Below, one piece after another: positions 24,494 to 35,785 of a stretch of DNA of 64,000 nt. This DNA is from Malania oleifera (taxonomy: Eukaryota; Streptophyta; Magnoliopsida; Santalales; Ximeniaceae). The stretch covers positions 50,235,457-50,299,456 of the forward strand of contig NC_080420.1 of assembly GCF_029873635.1 (NCBI RefSeq). The letters are read 5' to 3'. A program made the position numbers and the translations under genes. A model generated the notes under the pieces. That model saw nothing but the letters and a program-made list of their open reading frames with translations. It had not been told where the DNA came from and did not search any database. Positions within the stretch are counted from its first letter, which is position 1; the number at the start of each line of letters is the position of its first letter.

Positions 24494-25792
24494 ATCTAGA
24501 ACTCCCCTCCATCGTCTCCTCCATCATCTCCTCCATCACCACCGTCACTAGCATCGAAATCGAAGTCCATAGTCATCTGATCTCTCTCATCCTGCATCTC
24601 CTGAATGTGGTCACTCAACTCACTAAAGTTGGCTGTCATGGACCGCTCCAAATCTGTAAGGTGACTGGCAGTAGAGATGGAGTACTGCTAAAACTCCTCC
24701 CGAAGTGCAGTGGATGATGATGCCAAGTCCTGCAAGTCTGACTGGACTGATCCCCGAAACTGTATAAATGTGTCAGACAAACTAGTGATGGCAACCATAA
24801 GATCCAAGTTTGATGGCTGCGGAGCCTGTGGTGGCTCCTGTGGGGCCTCTACCTGTGTTGCTGCTCCCCTGGAAGGCGCCCATATGTTCCCAATAAGCTT
24901 GTACCCCATCAGTCCTAGGGTCACGCCCGAGAAGATGTCAGCAGGTCATCTCCTCTTTAGTGAAGCTACATTCAACCGAGTAACCCTGATGTTCCTAAAT
25001 AGCTTGTTCAAAATGCCTCCATATGGCATTATCACTCGGTGGCCAATCGTCTTGGCCATCATCCAACGGATTACGAGACTAGGTAGATCCAACTTCTTTC
25101 GAGTGAAAAGGCACCACATAATGAAGCAATCCAGAAATGACACGTGCACTCTAGATCCCGCCTTGGGCAGGATATTGTATGTGATCAGGTGGTGCATGAC
25201 CTTAGCCTCTAGGGTGAATTTTCTGTATTGTGGAGGGTGGTTCTAGCTAGCAGTGTCAAGGTCAAACAAGGTCAGGTTTGCGAATGTGGCTACTGTAAAT
25301 TCCTGCTCAAAGATTTAGGAGTTAACCACATTGGGGCACTCAAAGTCTCCACGATCAATGTCGAGGACATCCGATATATACTGAGCGTCAAAATGCACAT
25401 CTGTCCTCAGAATACGAAAGAAGTAACCGTTTTCATCATTGCCCAAGTTGGCATAGAACATCCTAACAAAAGTTGGGTAATGACCCCCAGGCTGGTAGGA
25501 GATAAATGTTCTCCACCCCTGATACTCGAACATATCCATAATGTTTCTAAAATACTGGTTCATGAAGTCTAAATCGAGTAGCTTACCTAGTATAGCCTCC
25601 TTGGGACGGAACTCCCGTATATACCAAACTTTGCACCTCTCAGAGAGAAAATACTCATCCTCCGCGTGAGCAATATCGTGAATTTGATATGTGCCATGGC
25701 AACGAAGGATATGAGGCTTAGATCGTTGGAAATATAGTGAAGGGATGGAAACTCTCTCAAGAATTACGCGCAAATGAGCTGCAAATGAAGAA

Positions 25793-25797
<5 letters not shown>
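24494..25797 (-). pseudogene. Third ORF of element B (plant transposon-protein type)
   Basis: One frame of about 434 codons runs from 25797 to a stop near 24494, interrupted by four stops (TAA at about 25313, TAG at about 25245, TGA at about 24943, TAG at about 24686). Recognisable blocks: LLDLDFMNQYFRNIMDMFEY, GWRTFISYQPGGHYPTFVR, MFYANL, YISDVLDIDRGDFECPN, then HLITYNILPKAGSRVHVSFL, RKKLDLPSLVIRWMM and MPYGGILNKLF. These align with 31724-30486 of element C. A proline/glutamine-rich linker, a coiled coil and an acidic Asp/Gly-rich tail follow. The fold resembles the putative plant transposon-protein domain; its function is unknown. No membrane segment is evident, which speaks against a true envelope. 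Confidence 0.75.

Positions 25798-25823
<26 letters not shown>
25795..25823. repeat. AT dinucleotide microsatellite
   Basis: (AT)n of about 29 bases at the 5' edge of the third ORF of element B, between it and the palindromic boxes. Confidence 0.9.
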
Positions 25824-25826
<3 letters not shown>

Positions 25827-25829
25827 ATC

Positions 25830-26110
25830 TCTATCGACCAGAAGTCGATACGGTCTACCGACACTTGAGATTTCTCAAGCACCGACATAGTTCGGTCGAC
25901 CGAGGCGAAAATGAACTGGGAGGGTCAGTCGACCAAGAGGGTGCACTGTGCCATGTTTTGGTCGACCAGGGGGAAACCGAAACTATTAGTCTACTGAGAG
26001 AGTATGTTCACTGGTGTTCGGTCAACCGTAAAGGTCAAGGTCAACAAGGTCCTAGTCGACCAGGGCATTTTATAACTGCAATGCTCGGTCGACCGAGCAT
26101 AGTGAATTTT
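25830..26110 (-). promoter_or_regulatory. Palindromic box cluster upstream of third ORF (B)
   Basis: Seven or more boxes such as CGGTCGACCGAG, CAGTCGACCAAG, TGGTCGACCAGG, AGTCGACCAGG and CTCGGTCGACCGAG. They use the same GGTCGACC core as the LTRs of this element (22610-22950), not the CAGTCGACTG core of elements A and C. The cluster lies directly 5' of the third ORF in sense. Confidence 0.7.
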
Positions 26111-26114
26111 CCAA

Positions 26115-26907
26115 ATTTTGCCTGATTTTTTATCCAAAGATCTCCCTAAGGTCCAGATTTGATATATTACAATATAGATATGATTCTTAGGGGTTCTTGG
26201 TGAAGAGATATTACTCAAATGAGGTAGGTATCAAGAATTGACTTATTGACCTATTTTGGGCACCGAGCACCAAGAAGTATGAGGCTTTTCTTAAACTATG
26301 CTCTTTGGTGATTGGAGAGTATCCTACAGGAATGATAACATAGAGGAGCAAGGATGCAAACCAAGGAATGGGTGGAACCTCACCTAGTATGATCACAGTT
26401 TGGTAAGGATTTTCCATAGATGAGATAAACCAAAATTAGAGGGTTTCTGTATTTTAGGTCAAAGGGAATATTTTGATTTTTTCAATGAAATGTGAATCCC
26501 TTAGTGGTTGCCTCTAATCTTGATTGAAAGTGATGGCTTTTAAATAAGCACGCAATAAATATGAGATTTTAATAAATAGTGCTTATACCTAAAGTGATGA
26601 CTAGGTCTTGACTAATAAGATTTAGGGTAAAAAGATATAATGCAAGACTAGATCCCTAAAACTCAATTCTATGCAATGAACAAAAGTATGCTTAAAACTT
26701 GTGAATTCTTATGATAGCATGGGTTAAGCACTTGAATTAAATATCAGGCGTACATGCCATGTCCATATGGAAGTAGATAAGGATTCTTAGTATAACAAGA
26801 TAGGTGAGTGCATACACTAAGATTATCATTGCAATCAACAACCACTTCCCAAACCTATCGTCATCACAACCTCCTAAACCTAAGCCTAGGAGCTAGGGAA
26901 GCATTAA
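26115..26907 (-). other. Post-gag spacer of element B, shared with element D
   Basis: No convincing coding sequence. Parts (for instance around 26280-26420 and 26470-26900) are similar to 38000-38690 of element D in the same position relative to gag. Pol would be expected here and is absent. Confidence 0.55.
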
Positions 26908-28137
26908 CTAATAAAGAATATTGAGTTGAGTCCCATTTTCCTTAGGACCTACGAGGTTTGCTTTCATAACAGCTCAGATCATTTCTTTGTCCACACCTCT
27001 AGCATTTTTAAGTCGGATACGCCCTTTCATTTTACAAGATAAGCAAAATTTATAAGCATGTGACGGATTATGCTTACTTGTTTTATTTTGATTTTATAAC
27101 GTATGACTTTGGGACTTATAATATGAACCCTTGTTGAAATGAGTTTTCCTTTTGGATCCAAAGGGTTTATTATGATTATTCTTATCAATTTTAGCTTTGA
27201 GTATAAGTCTAGAATAATCATCTATTTCTTCATCCAAGCATGCAATTTTTAATATCTTCTCAATCTTTTTCTTTTCAAGAATAGCATGAAAATTTTCCAA
27301 CCCATTAAATTGTTTTGCTATTTTTTTGCTCTCACTCTTCAAAAGTATTTTATGCTTGGAAATTCTAACTAGAAACTTGTGCATTTTCAATAAATTATTT
27401 TCTAGTTTTTCATGTGACAACATGCTTTTGATATTCAAGTCATCCCATGATTCATTAAAAGAATTAACACAATAGTTTTCATACGAATCATTGCATGCAT
27501 GTTCAACAAGACTATCACAAATATTCTTAGATGATTCAGCATTTGAAACAACACATGATTTTGCATAAGAATCATCACAGTAAATATCACATGAGCAAAC
27601 AGATGATTCATCATAAGATTTTTCATGGTAAACATCGTATGAACCATTTACAGCGTTATCAACAGATGATTCAGTATATGACTCATCACAGCATTCATCA
27701 CAAAAATCATCAAACAAGCTAGAGTGAGAATCATATACCTCATCGTTGATTTCAAGCATATGATTTACCTCCTCCTGATCATTTGAGCTCGAAGCATTCG
27801 GAGGAGTTATTGTCTCCTTTTCCTAGGACTCTCCATATTTCTTTTCTAGTTCATCCCTTATTTTCTGTGCAGTCTAACATGCCACAAACTCAACAAAAAT
27901 ATCAGAATCTAACGCAAGATATAACATGTCCATGGCATTAGAACTAATCATATTAAAATAATTCTCATTTATTTGTGCACATCTTCCTTTAGCAGTCACA
28001 AGCCAGACCCTCCAGTCCATAGATTTCAAAAATATGGTCATTCTAACTTTCCACATGGTGTAGTCGACACCACAAAATAATGGAGGATTGGAAAGTGATT
28101 GTCCCTCACCAAATGGGAATACACCAATGTGAGCCAT
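26908..28137 (-). pseudogene. Gag of element B
   Basis: One frame from ATG at 28137 to TAG at 26908 (409 codons), with internal TAG at about 27873, TAG near 27820, TAA near 27092 and a TGA near 26957. N-terminus MAHIGVFPFGEGQ, then LFCGVDYTMWKVRM and a UBN2-type gag region. A long Asp/Ser/Cys/Tyr-rich stretch (about 27750-27430) is built of degenerate repeats like CDESYTESS, YDESSVCSC and CNDSYENYC. It is followed by a coiled coil with LEKKKIEKILKIACLDEE, a basic KPFGSKRKTHFNKGSYYKSQ and only half a zinc knuckle (FCLSCKMKG). Close homologue of the gag of element D; distinct from the two-knuckle gag of C. Confidence 0.8.
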
Positions 28138-28177
28138 TGTGATCTTTTTTCAAAAACGTTTAAGTCAAGTGCAACGA

Positions 28178-28190
28178 GGCTCTGATACCA
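28178..28190 (-). other. Primer binding site of element B
   Basis: Minus strand TGGTATCAGAGCC, complementary to the 3' end of plant initiator tRNA-Met, two bases after the LTR end CTAACA. Confidence 0.9.
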
Positions 28191-28192
28191 AT

Positions 28193-29734
28193 TGTTAGAA
28201 AAAGTGTATTCCCAAAAGTGGGGGTGAATTGGAAATTTTAACTTTTCTCCTAGGTTAAGTTAGAAGTCAATATGTTTTGGTAACCTAGAGTCTTTCTACA
28301 CAATTCCAAATGAGCTGATAAATAGAATACGTGGAATTTAAATCATGCACATCATTCATACTATAACATATACGTGCGGTAAATATAAAGTGCTAAAATG
28401 TAAATAGACACACGATATGTTATCGGGGTTCGGCCTACTGTGCCTACGTCCCCGCCTCTAGCTTGCAAGTCAGAGGATTCCACTAATAGCTCACTTAAGG
28501 GTGGACCGGTTCCATTTACAATCAGGTCAAATTAACACAAGACTGACCTCAACCTACACGCCTTAACAAGACGACGCACCTAGCTTTCCTAACCGGGTCT
28601 AAGCCAATCCGGGACTATTCCAGGGCTAGTATCCCTCTTCAGGCCCATGCCTAAAAATACAACAAATGTGTATATAATCAAATGGTACAGTGATTGTGTT
28701 TTCATGTAAAACAAATATGTACCCAGATACACGCAATAACATATACCACAATATGATTCAATATGTAAGCTCGGTGTGGTCTAAATGGTTCAACTCTCAA
28801 AAGTATTTTCTATCAGTGTAATGCATACGTGAGAGTGTCAAACAAACAATCTTTGTATCACAAGATGTTCAGCCAATAAGTTCACATAAAGATGTCAAGT
28901 CTCAAGTATTTCAATCAGTAAGATATCTCAAGCATGTAAGTATTAAATGATGTGTATGCTTGGTTTGCAAAAGATGTGTAATCTTTGTATTCATCAAATA
29001 ATATATGAGTGAAAGAATATGGTAAACAAAGATCACTATCACACAAACAAATATCTCTTCAAATATTTTACAAGATAAAAGCGCAATAGATATTTGGAAG
29101 TGTTTGAAAAGTTTTTGCAATGAAAAAACAAATACAATCTTCTCAAGATCTTGCAATGAATGTGCAAGCTTAGAAGATCTAACAAAGTCTTCTTAGGATA
29201 GGCTTATCAACAAAGTCCCCTAAGAATCCTTAGGTTTTGCTCTCAAATAAAATCGTGTCAAGCAAATAGAACAAGGAGAGCAAACCTTTCCAAACACACA
29301 CTCAATCCACTTACAAATGATGTAGGCACTAATAAACAATAAGCATGAGTGAATGAGGCTCAAAAATGAGTAGTATAGGCTTTTGGATTTTCAGAGAATT
29401 CTCCCTTAATCAAAGTAGCTAATCCATGCTAATTTTCTCAAATGATCTCATATATAGGCATAGGAGAAAATATGAGCGCTGGGGACTTATTGGGTATTAT
29501 TAGAGAAGTTTAATGATGTTTAAAGCATTTTAACCCTGTTTAAAAAATATTTAACCGCGGTAAAAATCAGGGTAACTTGAGAGGTCCAGTCGACCAGAAA
29601 TGTTTCGGTCTACCAAGTCTCATATGGTTCGGTCGACTAGGGGAGTTTTGAATTAAAGGCTCGATCGACCAGGAGAGGCTGATTTCTTAATTTTTTGAGG
29701 TTTGGTCGACCAGACCAAGAGGATTTCTCCCAAG
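28193..29734 (-). repeat. 5' LTR of element B, outer 631 bp missing
   Basis: Matches 21181-22756 of the 3' LTR, then switches at TCTCCCAAG to TACTTACATGAG of the C LTR (29732-29736). Short shared bases (CAA / AAGT) at the joint suggest end-joining deletion. The 3' LTR has an extra short duplication near 21530-21560. Confidence 0.87.
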
Positions 29735-30008
29735 TACTTACATGAGACTTCTTAAAAGACTATGACTTTTCTAATCACTAAGTCTTCATGTATAGCTTCT
29801 TTTCTTTAAGTATAGCTTGATTTCAAGCTTCAATAGTCTATAACTTTATAAGATCTTCTTTCTTGAAGTATAAGCTTTCAATAACACTTATAAGCACTTG
29901 ATCTTGTATTCGCATGCTTGAATCCTAAAACATCACTTAACCAAATATGTTAAGTTCCCTTGATTTGTTATCATCAAAATAAGATCTGCAAGCCTTATTA
30001 GGCCAACA

Positions 30009-30322
30009 ATCTCCCCCTTTTTGATGATGATAAATTAGGAGCAAAAATGAGTGAACCTTAATAAGGCTCCCCCTTACAATAAGCATACTCTTAACATCAT
30101 TTGAAAAATAAATCATTTATTTATGTGATGGTATATCAAATTGTATCAGAGTTAGTTTCATATTCAATTTAAGTTCATATTGCAAGATCATCATATCACA
30201 AATGAATATTAACAATGTATATCGCAGTTTCAGAATCAAGCTTAGTTGTGAATTTTCATATGTTTCAATTTTAATGCTCAGGTGTATTAATCTCAATTGT
30301 GCTAAAAAATACTCCCCCTTTT
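30009..30322 (-). other. Multiple polypurine tracts of element C
   Basis: Plus view ATCTCCCCCTTTTTG at 30009-30023 directly against the 3' LTR, GGCTCCCCCTTAC at 30065-30077 and ACTCCCCCTTTTG at 30311-30323. Three tracts within 320 bp fit the Sirevirus pattern. Confidence 0.8.
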
Positions 30323-30485
30323 GACATCAATCAAAATGAGAGGTGTGGAAATCAAAACATAAAGCAATATTAAGCATAAAACAGAGAATGATATTCATCA
30401 CAAAGTGTCCAAAAATAGCATGAAATACATTCAAACAGACAAAAATAGGTATGAGATAAAAAAAATACAAAATAATAACTAAACA

Positions 30486-31724
30486 TCAAGCATCAGCAGC
30501 ATTATCATCATCATCTCCTTCATTTTCATCTTCTCCAGTACCTTCTTCACCTTCTTTGTCTCCAGGTTCTTCTTCATCTCCTTCTTCATCAAATCCATCA
30601 TCACTGGCATTTGCAGAACTATTCTCCATAGGATCTATTCCTCGAGAAGAACTAGCCAAGTGTTGTTCAATACGATTAACACATTGATCTAGTGAAGAAA
30701 AATTGGTTTGAAGAGATGCAAAATTAGTTTGAAGATATTGAAGTCTAGATCTCATGTCACCACTAAATTCAGTGAATTGTTGATGAAAAGGGAGAAACCA
30801 TGAAGGTGCAGCATCAGCCTAAGGAGCAGGTTGTTGAGATTGGGGCGCAAAAGCTTGTCTTTGTCGTCAGCCTCCTTTATGAAACCAACCTTGCTCATGT
30901 TTCTCATATCCCATTTTTTTTAGTGTAGTGGAGGAGAAAATATCATAGTGGGTACGCTTGATAAACAACTCATTTGGAGAAGTAACATGATGATGAGCAA
31001 AATGGAGATTTAGAATTCCTCCATATGGTAAAATTACACGGCGGGCTTCTAGCCTAGAAATCATCCATTTGAGAATTAAGCTCGATAAGTCAAGCTTCTT
31101 TTCTTTTAGCAAACACCACATAACAAAACGGTCCAAATATAAGATGTAGTCATGAGAACCAACCTGAGGAAGAATGTTGTATGGGATGATCTTCTGGGGG
31201 ATTTGTGCCTGAAGGTTCAATTGTTTATAAAGTGGGGGATTTCCAAAGTAAATAGGTTCCTCGATCATGATTAGTGGCAAAAATTCTTCAAGGGTAAATC
31301 CTTGTTCCATAATCCATGATTGTCCAAATGCTAGACATTCAAACTCCCCTTGGCAAATATTGAAGATGGTTTCCAAAGTCTGTGGAGTAAAGGCAATGGA
31401 TTTTCCCATAACTTTGGTAGTAGTTACCGATTCTCTTTTAACGATGTTTGCAGAGAAAATCGTAACTAGGTTAGGGTAAAGTCCTTTGGCTTGATATGTA
31501 ATGAACATCTTCCATCCTAAGTTCCTAAACATGGGTAATACGTCTAGAAATTCTTCTTCGAAAAATGTAGTGTCTAGAACCTTACTAAGAATAGGATCAG
31601 AGGAACGAATATGCTCCCTATATATCCACTTGGCGTTTGGAGTGACAAGCCATTGCTCAATATTCTCATTGTTTTCTTTCCTAGAAGTAGAACCTTTGTA
31701 GCCAGTGTTTTAAGTTCATGGCAT
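30486..31724 (-). pseudogene. Third ORF of element C (plant transposon-protein type)
   Basis: A single frame of 413 codons from ATG 31724 to TGA 30486. Stops at codons 3 (TGA) and 5 (TAA), a TGA after GWFHKGG at about 30864 and a TAG near 30816 break it. Blocks: EQWLVTPNAKWIYREH, FFEEEFLDVLPMFRNLGWK, YQAKGLYPNLVTIFSANI, LETIFNICQGEFECL, IPYNILPQVGSHDYILYLD, KKLDLSSLILKWMIS and ILPYGGILNLHF. Then a Gln-rich linker, a coiled coil (RSRLQYLQTNFASLQ) and a strongly acidic tail. It aligns with 676-1 (element A) and 25797-24494 (element B). It lies after pol, the envelope position of Sireviruses, but shows no signal peptide or transmembrane helix. Confidence 0.8.
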
Positions 31725-31924
31725 TTTGATTTCAAGAAAAATCGATCGATAAAAGCCCCAGAAATCGTGAGCAAATGATGTAGGAAGATGAGATTCACGA
31801 TTTAATCAGATACTTTTGAGTGTAAAAGTGCTTAGGTTCGAAGGAGGATGAGAGTATAAGAGGAATGAACCAGGGTCAATTGATTGGGAATCTGAAAAAT
31901 TAGGGTTTCGTGCACTGTAAGTAT

Positions 31925-32125
31925 TTAAATTGCCATCAGTCAATCAACTAATATCGAGTGTCAGTCGCTTGACATTTTAGCGCAATTAAATTTTCCCAGA
32001 CAGTAGCATTTTAGTTGATTGAGGCCGAAAGGGTCAGTGGCCTGACCTTGCTTATCCTGAAATATTAACAAAGTCGGTAAGGATTTAGTTGACTGATACA
32101 TGTAGTTTAGTCGCTTGACCTCTCT
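31925..32125 (-). promoter_or_regulatory. Palindromic box cluster upstream of third ORF (C)
   Basis: Decayed boxes CAGTCAATCAACTAA, GTCAGTCGCTTGAC, TTAGTTGATTGAGG, GGTCAGTGGCCTGACC and TTAGTTGACTGA between the RNase H stop and the third ORF. Their cores match the LTR boxes of C (20830-21070, 43830-44020). Confidence 0.6.
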
Positions 32126-32146
32126 TGTCTTTCAAATTTTACTTTG

Positions 32147-34880
32147 CTAAACCACTTCTCTGCTATGTAACAATCCTTGTTCTCTTCTTATTGATATAAA
32201 TCTATCTTCTGGAAGAGGTTTGGTAAAAATATCTACCCATTGGTCACTTGTATTCACAAATTCAAGTATGATATCTTCTTTTTGCACATGATCTTTTAAA
32301 CAATGATGTCTTATGTCTATATGCTTGGTTCTTGAGTGTGATATGGGATTTTTGAAGATGTTTATCACACTAGTATTATCACACTTTATAGGTATCATTG
32401 AATACTCTAAATTAAAATATTTTAATTGTTGTTTCATATAGAGTGTTTATGCACAATAGTTGCCTGCTGCCACATACTAAGTTTCAGCAGTAGACAAGGC
32501 TATGGAATTTTGTTTCTTAGAGAACCAAGACACAAGAGATTGTCCTAGAAAGTGACAAGTACCACTTCTGCTTTTTCTATCAATTTTACATCCAACATAA
32601 TCAGCGTCCGAATAGCTTATCATCTCAAATTATGTGTCCTTAGGATACCATAGACCTAAGTCAATAGTACCTATCAAGTATCTTAAAATTCTTTTTACGG
32701 TTATTTAGTGAGATTCCTTAGGGGCTAACTGAAACCGAGCACACATGCACACACTAAATATAATATCTGGTCTACTAGTTGTTAAATATAGTAGACTTCT
32801 TATCATGCCTCGGTAATATTTTATATCTATCGATTTTCCCTTTTCATCCTTATCAATGCTTATAGATGTGCTCATTGGGGTTCCTATAGGTTTGCTACTT
32901 TCCATATCAAACTTCTTAAGCATATCTTTTATATATTTTGATTGATTTATGAAAGTACCATGTTTAGCTTGCTTAATCTGAAGTCCTAGGAAGTAGTTCA
33001 GCTCTCCTATCATACTCATTTCAAATTCATCTTGCATACATTTTGCACAATCCTTACATAAATCTTCATTTGTAGCGTCAAAAATGATATCATCCACATA
33101 AATTTGAATGATAAGCATATCTTTATTTTTAGTTTTAATAAACAATGTGTTGTCTACTTTTCCTCTAGAAAAATCATTTTCTAATAGAAATTCACTTAAC
33201 CTCTCATACCAAGCCCTAGGGGCTTGTTTTAAACCATAATGCTTTTCTTAATTGAAACACATGATTAGGGTTACGAATGTCCTCAAACCGGGAGGTTGTG
33301 CCACATAGACTTCTTCATTTATAAATTCATTTAAGAATGCACTCTTCACATCCATTTGGTCTAGTTTTTAAATTCTTTATGAGATGCATATGCTAATAGC
33401 ATTCTTATGGCTTCCATTCACGCTACAGGAGCAAAGGTCTCATTGTAGTCTATTCCTTCTTCTTGATTATATCCTTGTACTACAAGTCTAACTTTATTAC
33501 GTATTACTATTCCATTTGCATCCTTCTTATTCCTAAATGCCCATTTGATTCCAATTACCGAATGATCGGTGGGTTTAGGAACTAAATTCCATACTTTATT
33601 TTTCTCAAACTAATTCAATTCTTCTTGCATAACTACCATCCAAGAATCATCATTTAAGGCTTCTTCTATGTTCTTGGGTTCTTCTTGAGATAGGAGTGCG
33701 TAATGATTACATAGATTTTTCAGTGAGGATCTAATAGAGACACCATGTGAAGGTTCACCAATGATTTGGTCTTCTGGGTGATTCCTTACAAACATCCATT
33801 CTTTAGGTAGTTCGGAATTTTCTAAAGATTCATCATTTGAGGTAGATTTATTGTTCTCATTTTCTACTTCTTTTATTTCTAAGTCTTCTAGTTTTTGTGT
33901 TTCTTCAGCTTCCTCAATATTAGATGCTTTAATGAAAGGATTTTCCTTATCAAAGGTTACATGTATTGATTCTATAATTGTGAGTATTCTTTTGTTATAG
34001 ATTCCAAATGCCTTACTATTTAATGCATATCCTAAGAATATTCTTTCATCTGATTTTGCATCAAATTTTCCTGAGTCATTTTTTATCATTCAACACAAAA
34101 CACTTGCATCCAAATACATGAAAATAAGATATGTTAGGCCTTCTTCCTTTCCATAGTTCATAGGAGGTTTTGTCTAGACTTGATCTTATGGAAACTCTAT
34201 TCATCACATAACATACGGTATTTACCACTTCAGCCCAAAAATACTTAAGTAGTTTATGCTCATTTAGCATTGTCCTAATCATTTCTTGAAGAGATCTATT
34301 CTTTCTCTCAACAACACCATTTTGTTGAGGAGTTCGAGGTGCTGAGAAATTGTGATTTATTCCATGTTCATTACAGAATTTATCTACTTCTTTATTGTTA
34401 AATTCTCTTCATTGATCACTACTAATATTTAAAACATTGTACCCTTTTTCATTTTGGAGCTTCTTACATAAGTTAATTACCATCTTGCAAGCTTCATCTT
34501 TGGAGGCTAAGAAGAGTACCCAAGTAAACTTGGAGTAGTCATCAACAATGACAAAAGCATATTGCTTTCCTCCTAAACTTTGTGTTCTAGTAGGGCTAAA
34601 TAAATCTAATTGGATGAGTCCAAAGGGCATACTAGTGGAAATATGTTTCTTTATTTTGAAGGTAGTTTTAGTTTGCTTTCCAAGTTGGCATGCATCGCAA
34701 ATTTTGTCTTTTACAAACTTAGTACTAGGTAGTCCTTTGACTAAGTTCTTTTTAGCTAATTTAGAAAGTAATTCCACAACCAGCTTGCTTCATTCATAAC
34801 TGTTAAGCATATGTTTTCTTGAGATATTAGATTTTCAAGGTTCATACAATGCACGTTATCAACTCTATTTGCTATGAATA
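32147..34880 (-). pseudogene. Element C pol: integrase, reverse transcriptase, RNase H
   Basis: Sense order: LLSKLAKKNLVKGLPSTKF with zinc-binding ICDACQLGKQTKTTFK and integrase core VIVDDYSKFTWVLFLASKDEA (34777-34409), KLLKYFWAEVVNT and ELWKGRRPNISYFHVFGCKC (34282-34076), GYALNSKAFGIYNKR plus acidic linker (34089-33610), a broken RT N-terminus (33600-33150), QIYVDDIIFDATNEDL with GELNYFLGLQIKQ and TTSRPDIIFSVCMCA (33145-32705), and RNase H to HSREVV-stop at 32147. Frame breaks lie at about 34080, 33600-33150, 32700-32440. The upstream end at 34880 is cut by element D; the homologous stretch to A 5910-6235 has been deleted. Confidence 0.87.
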
Positions 34881-35785
34881 TGTTGGAATTGGTGTATTCC
34901 TAAGAGGGGGTGAATTGGTTATTTAAAAATTTATGCCTAGGTTAAATTTGAATCCACAAACAGTAATACGCAACCTAGGGTCTGTTTAAAGCACATACCA
35001 ATTCAACAAATAAACTACTGAGCAGATATATAAGCAATCACAGTATATCAAACATTCAAAGGAGTAAATATTAACATACAGGTGCAAAAAGTAAATTGCG
35101 GAAAATAAAACTGACACCAGATATATTATCGGGGTTCGGCCAATACTGTCTACTTCCTCGCCTTAAACTCATAAGTAAGAGGATTCCACTAAGTTGCTCA
35201 CTTGCAGGTGAAGCGACACCGTTTGCAACACCTTACCAGGATGGTGCACCTAGTTCTCCTAATTGGGTTTGAACCAGTTCGGTGCTCTCCTAACTAGGTC
35301 TAAGCAAGTCCGAGACTATTCACAGTGTTAGTCTCCCTCTTCCGACAACCCGTTGGGAATACAACAGATAATCGAATAAAATATTTTTCGTACAACAAAG
35401 AATGCTTCTATACTAAGCAGATGTGTACAACAATAAGCTCAATGCCCTCACATATGATATGAATGTAAGCTCAATGTGAGAATGTGTATTTCTCACTCAA
35501 AAATATTTCTCAATAACTATCGAGTGTAAAAAATAATTTTCTTACTAACAAAGTGTAAGAGACCTTCCAAGCAAAGATATTAAAATAAGAATATGCTCAA
35601 GGTACTCTTTTCAATATGCCAAGAGTTTTCCCAAAACTAGTTTTTCAAATAAAGCTTAGGGGAACTAGGATTCTTGGTCAAAAATAATTTTGTAATAAAG
35701 AATATATGAGCCTTTGAAGTCTTGCAATATGTGTGCAAGATTCACAAGCAATAGACAAGTTTTTTCCAAAGATATATATTAATGA

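Larger units (their letters stand above)
21181..29734 (-). mobile_element. Element B: non-autonomous Sirevirus with gag and third ORF, no pol
   Basis: 3' LTR 21181-23387 (2207 bp), purine tracts 23388-23949, third ORF 24494-25797, palindromic boxes 25830-26110, spacer, gag 26908-28137, primer site 28178-28190, 5' LTR 28193-29734 (truncated). The internal region is 4.8 kb and contains no trace of protease, integrase, RT or RNase H. It is inserted in the 3' LTR of C. The five bases on the left are AAGTC (21176-21180); the right copy was lost with the LTR end, about 631 bp of LTR and about 55 bp of host. Confidence 0.87.
19639..30008 (-). repeat. 3' LTR of element C, split by element B
   Basis: Part one 19639-21180 matches 42667 to about 44110 of the 5' LTR; part two, about 29732-30008, matches about 44180-44457 and ends GGCCAACA against the purine tract. 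Between them lies element B. About 55 bp of LTR, equal to roughly 44120-44178, is missing at the right junction. The terminal TG at the inner end has mutated to TA (19639-19640). TATA-like box TATTTATAG at 20701-20709; boxes of the GTCAGTCGCCTGAT type at 20830-21070. Confidence 0.88.

Noticed and set aside
26211..26417. 68-codon ORF in the post-gag spacer of B
   Set aside because: The matching region of D (about 38030-38170) has stops in this frame and does not keep the protein; more likely non-coding.
30486..31724. Calling the third ORF a viral envelope gene
   Set aside because: Position fits the envelope-like gene of Sireviruses, but I see no signal peptide, transmembrane helix or cysteine pattern; it resembles the plant transposon-protein domain with a coiled coil and acidic tail instead.
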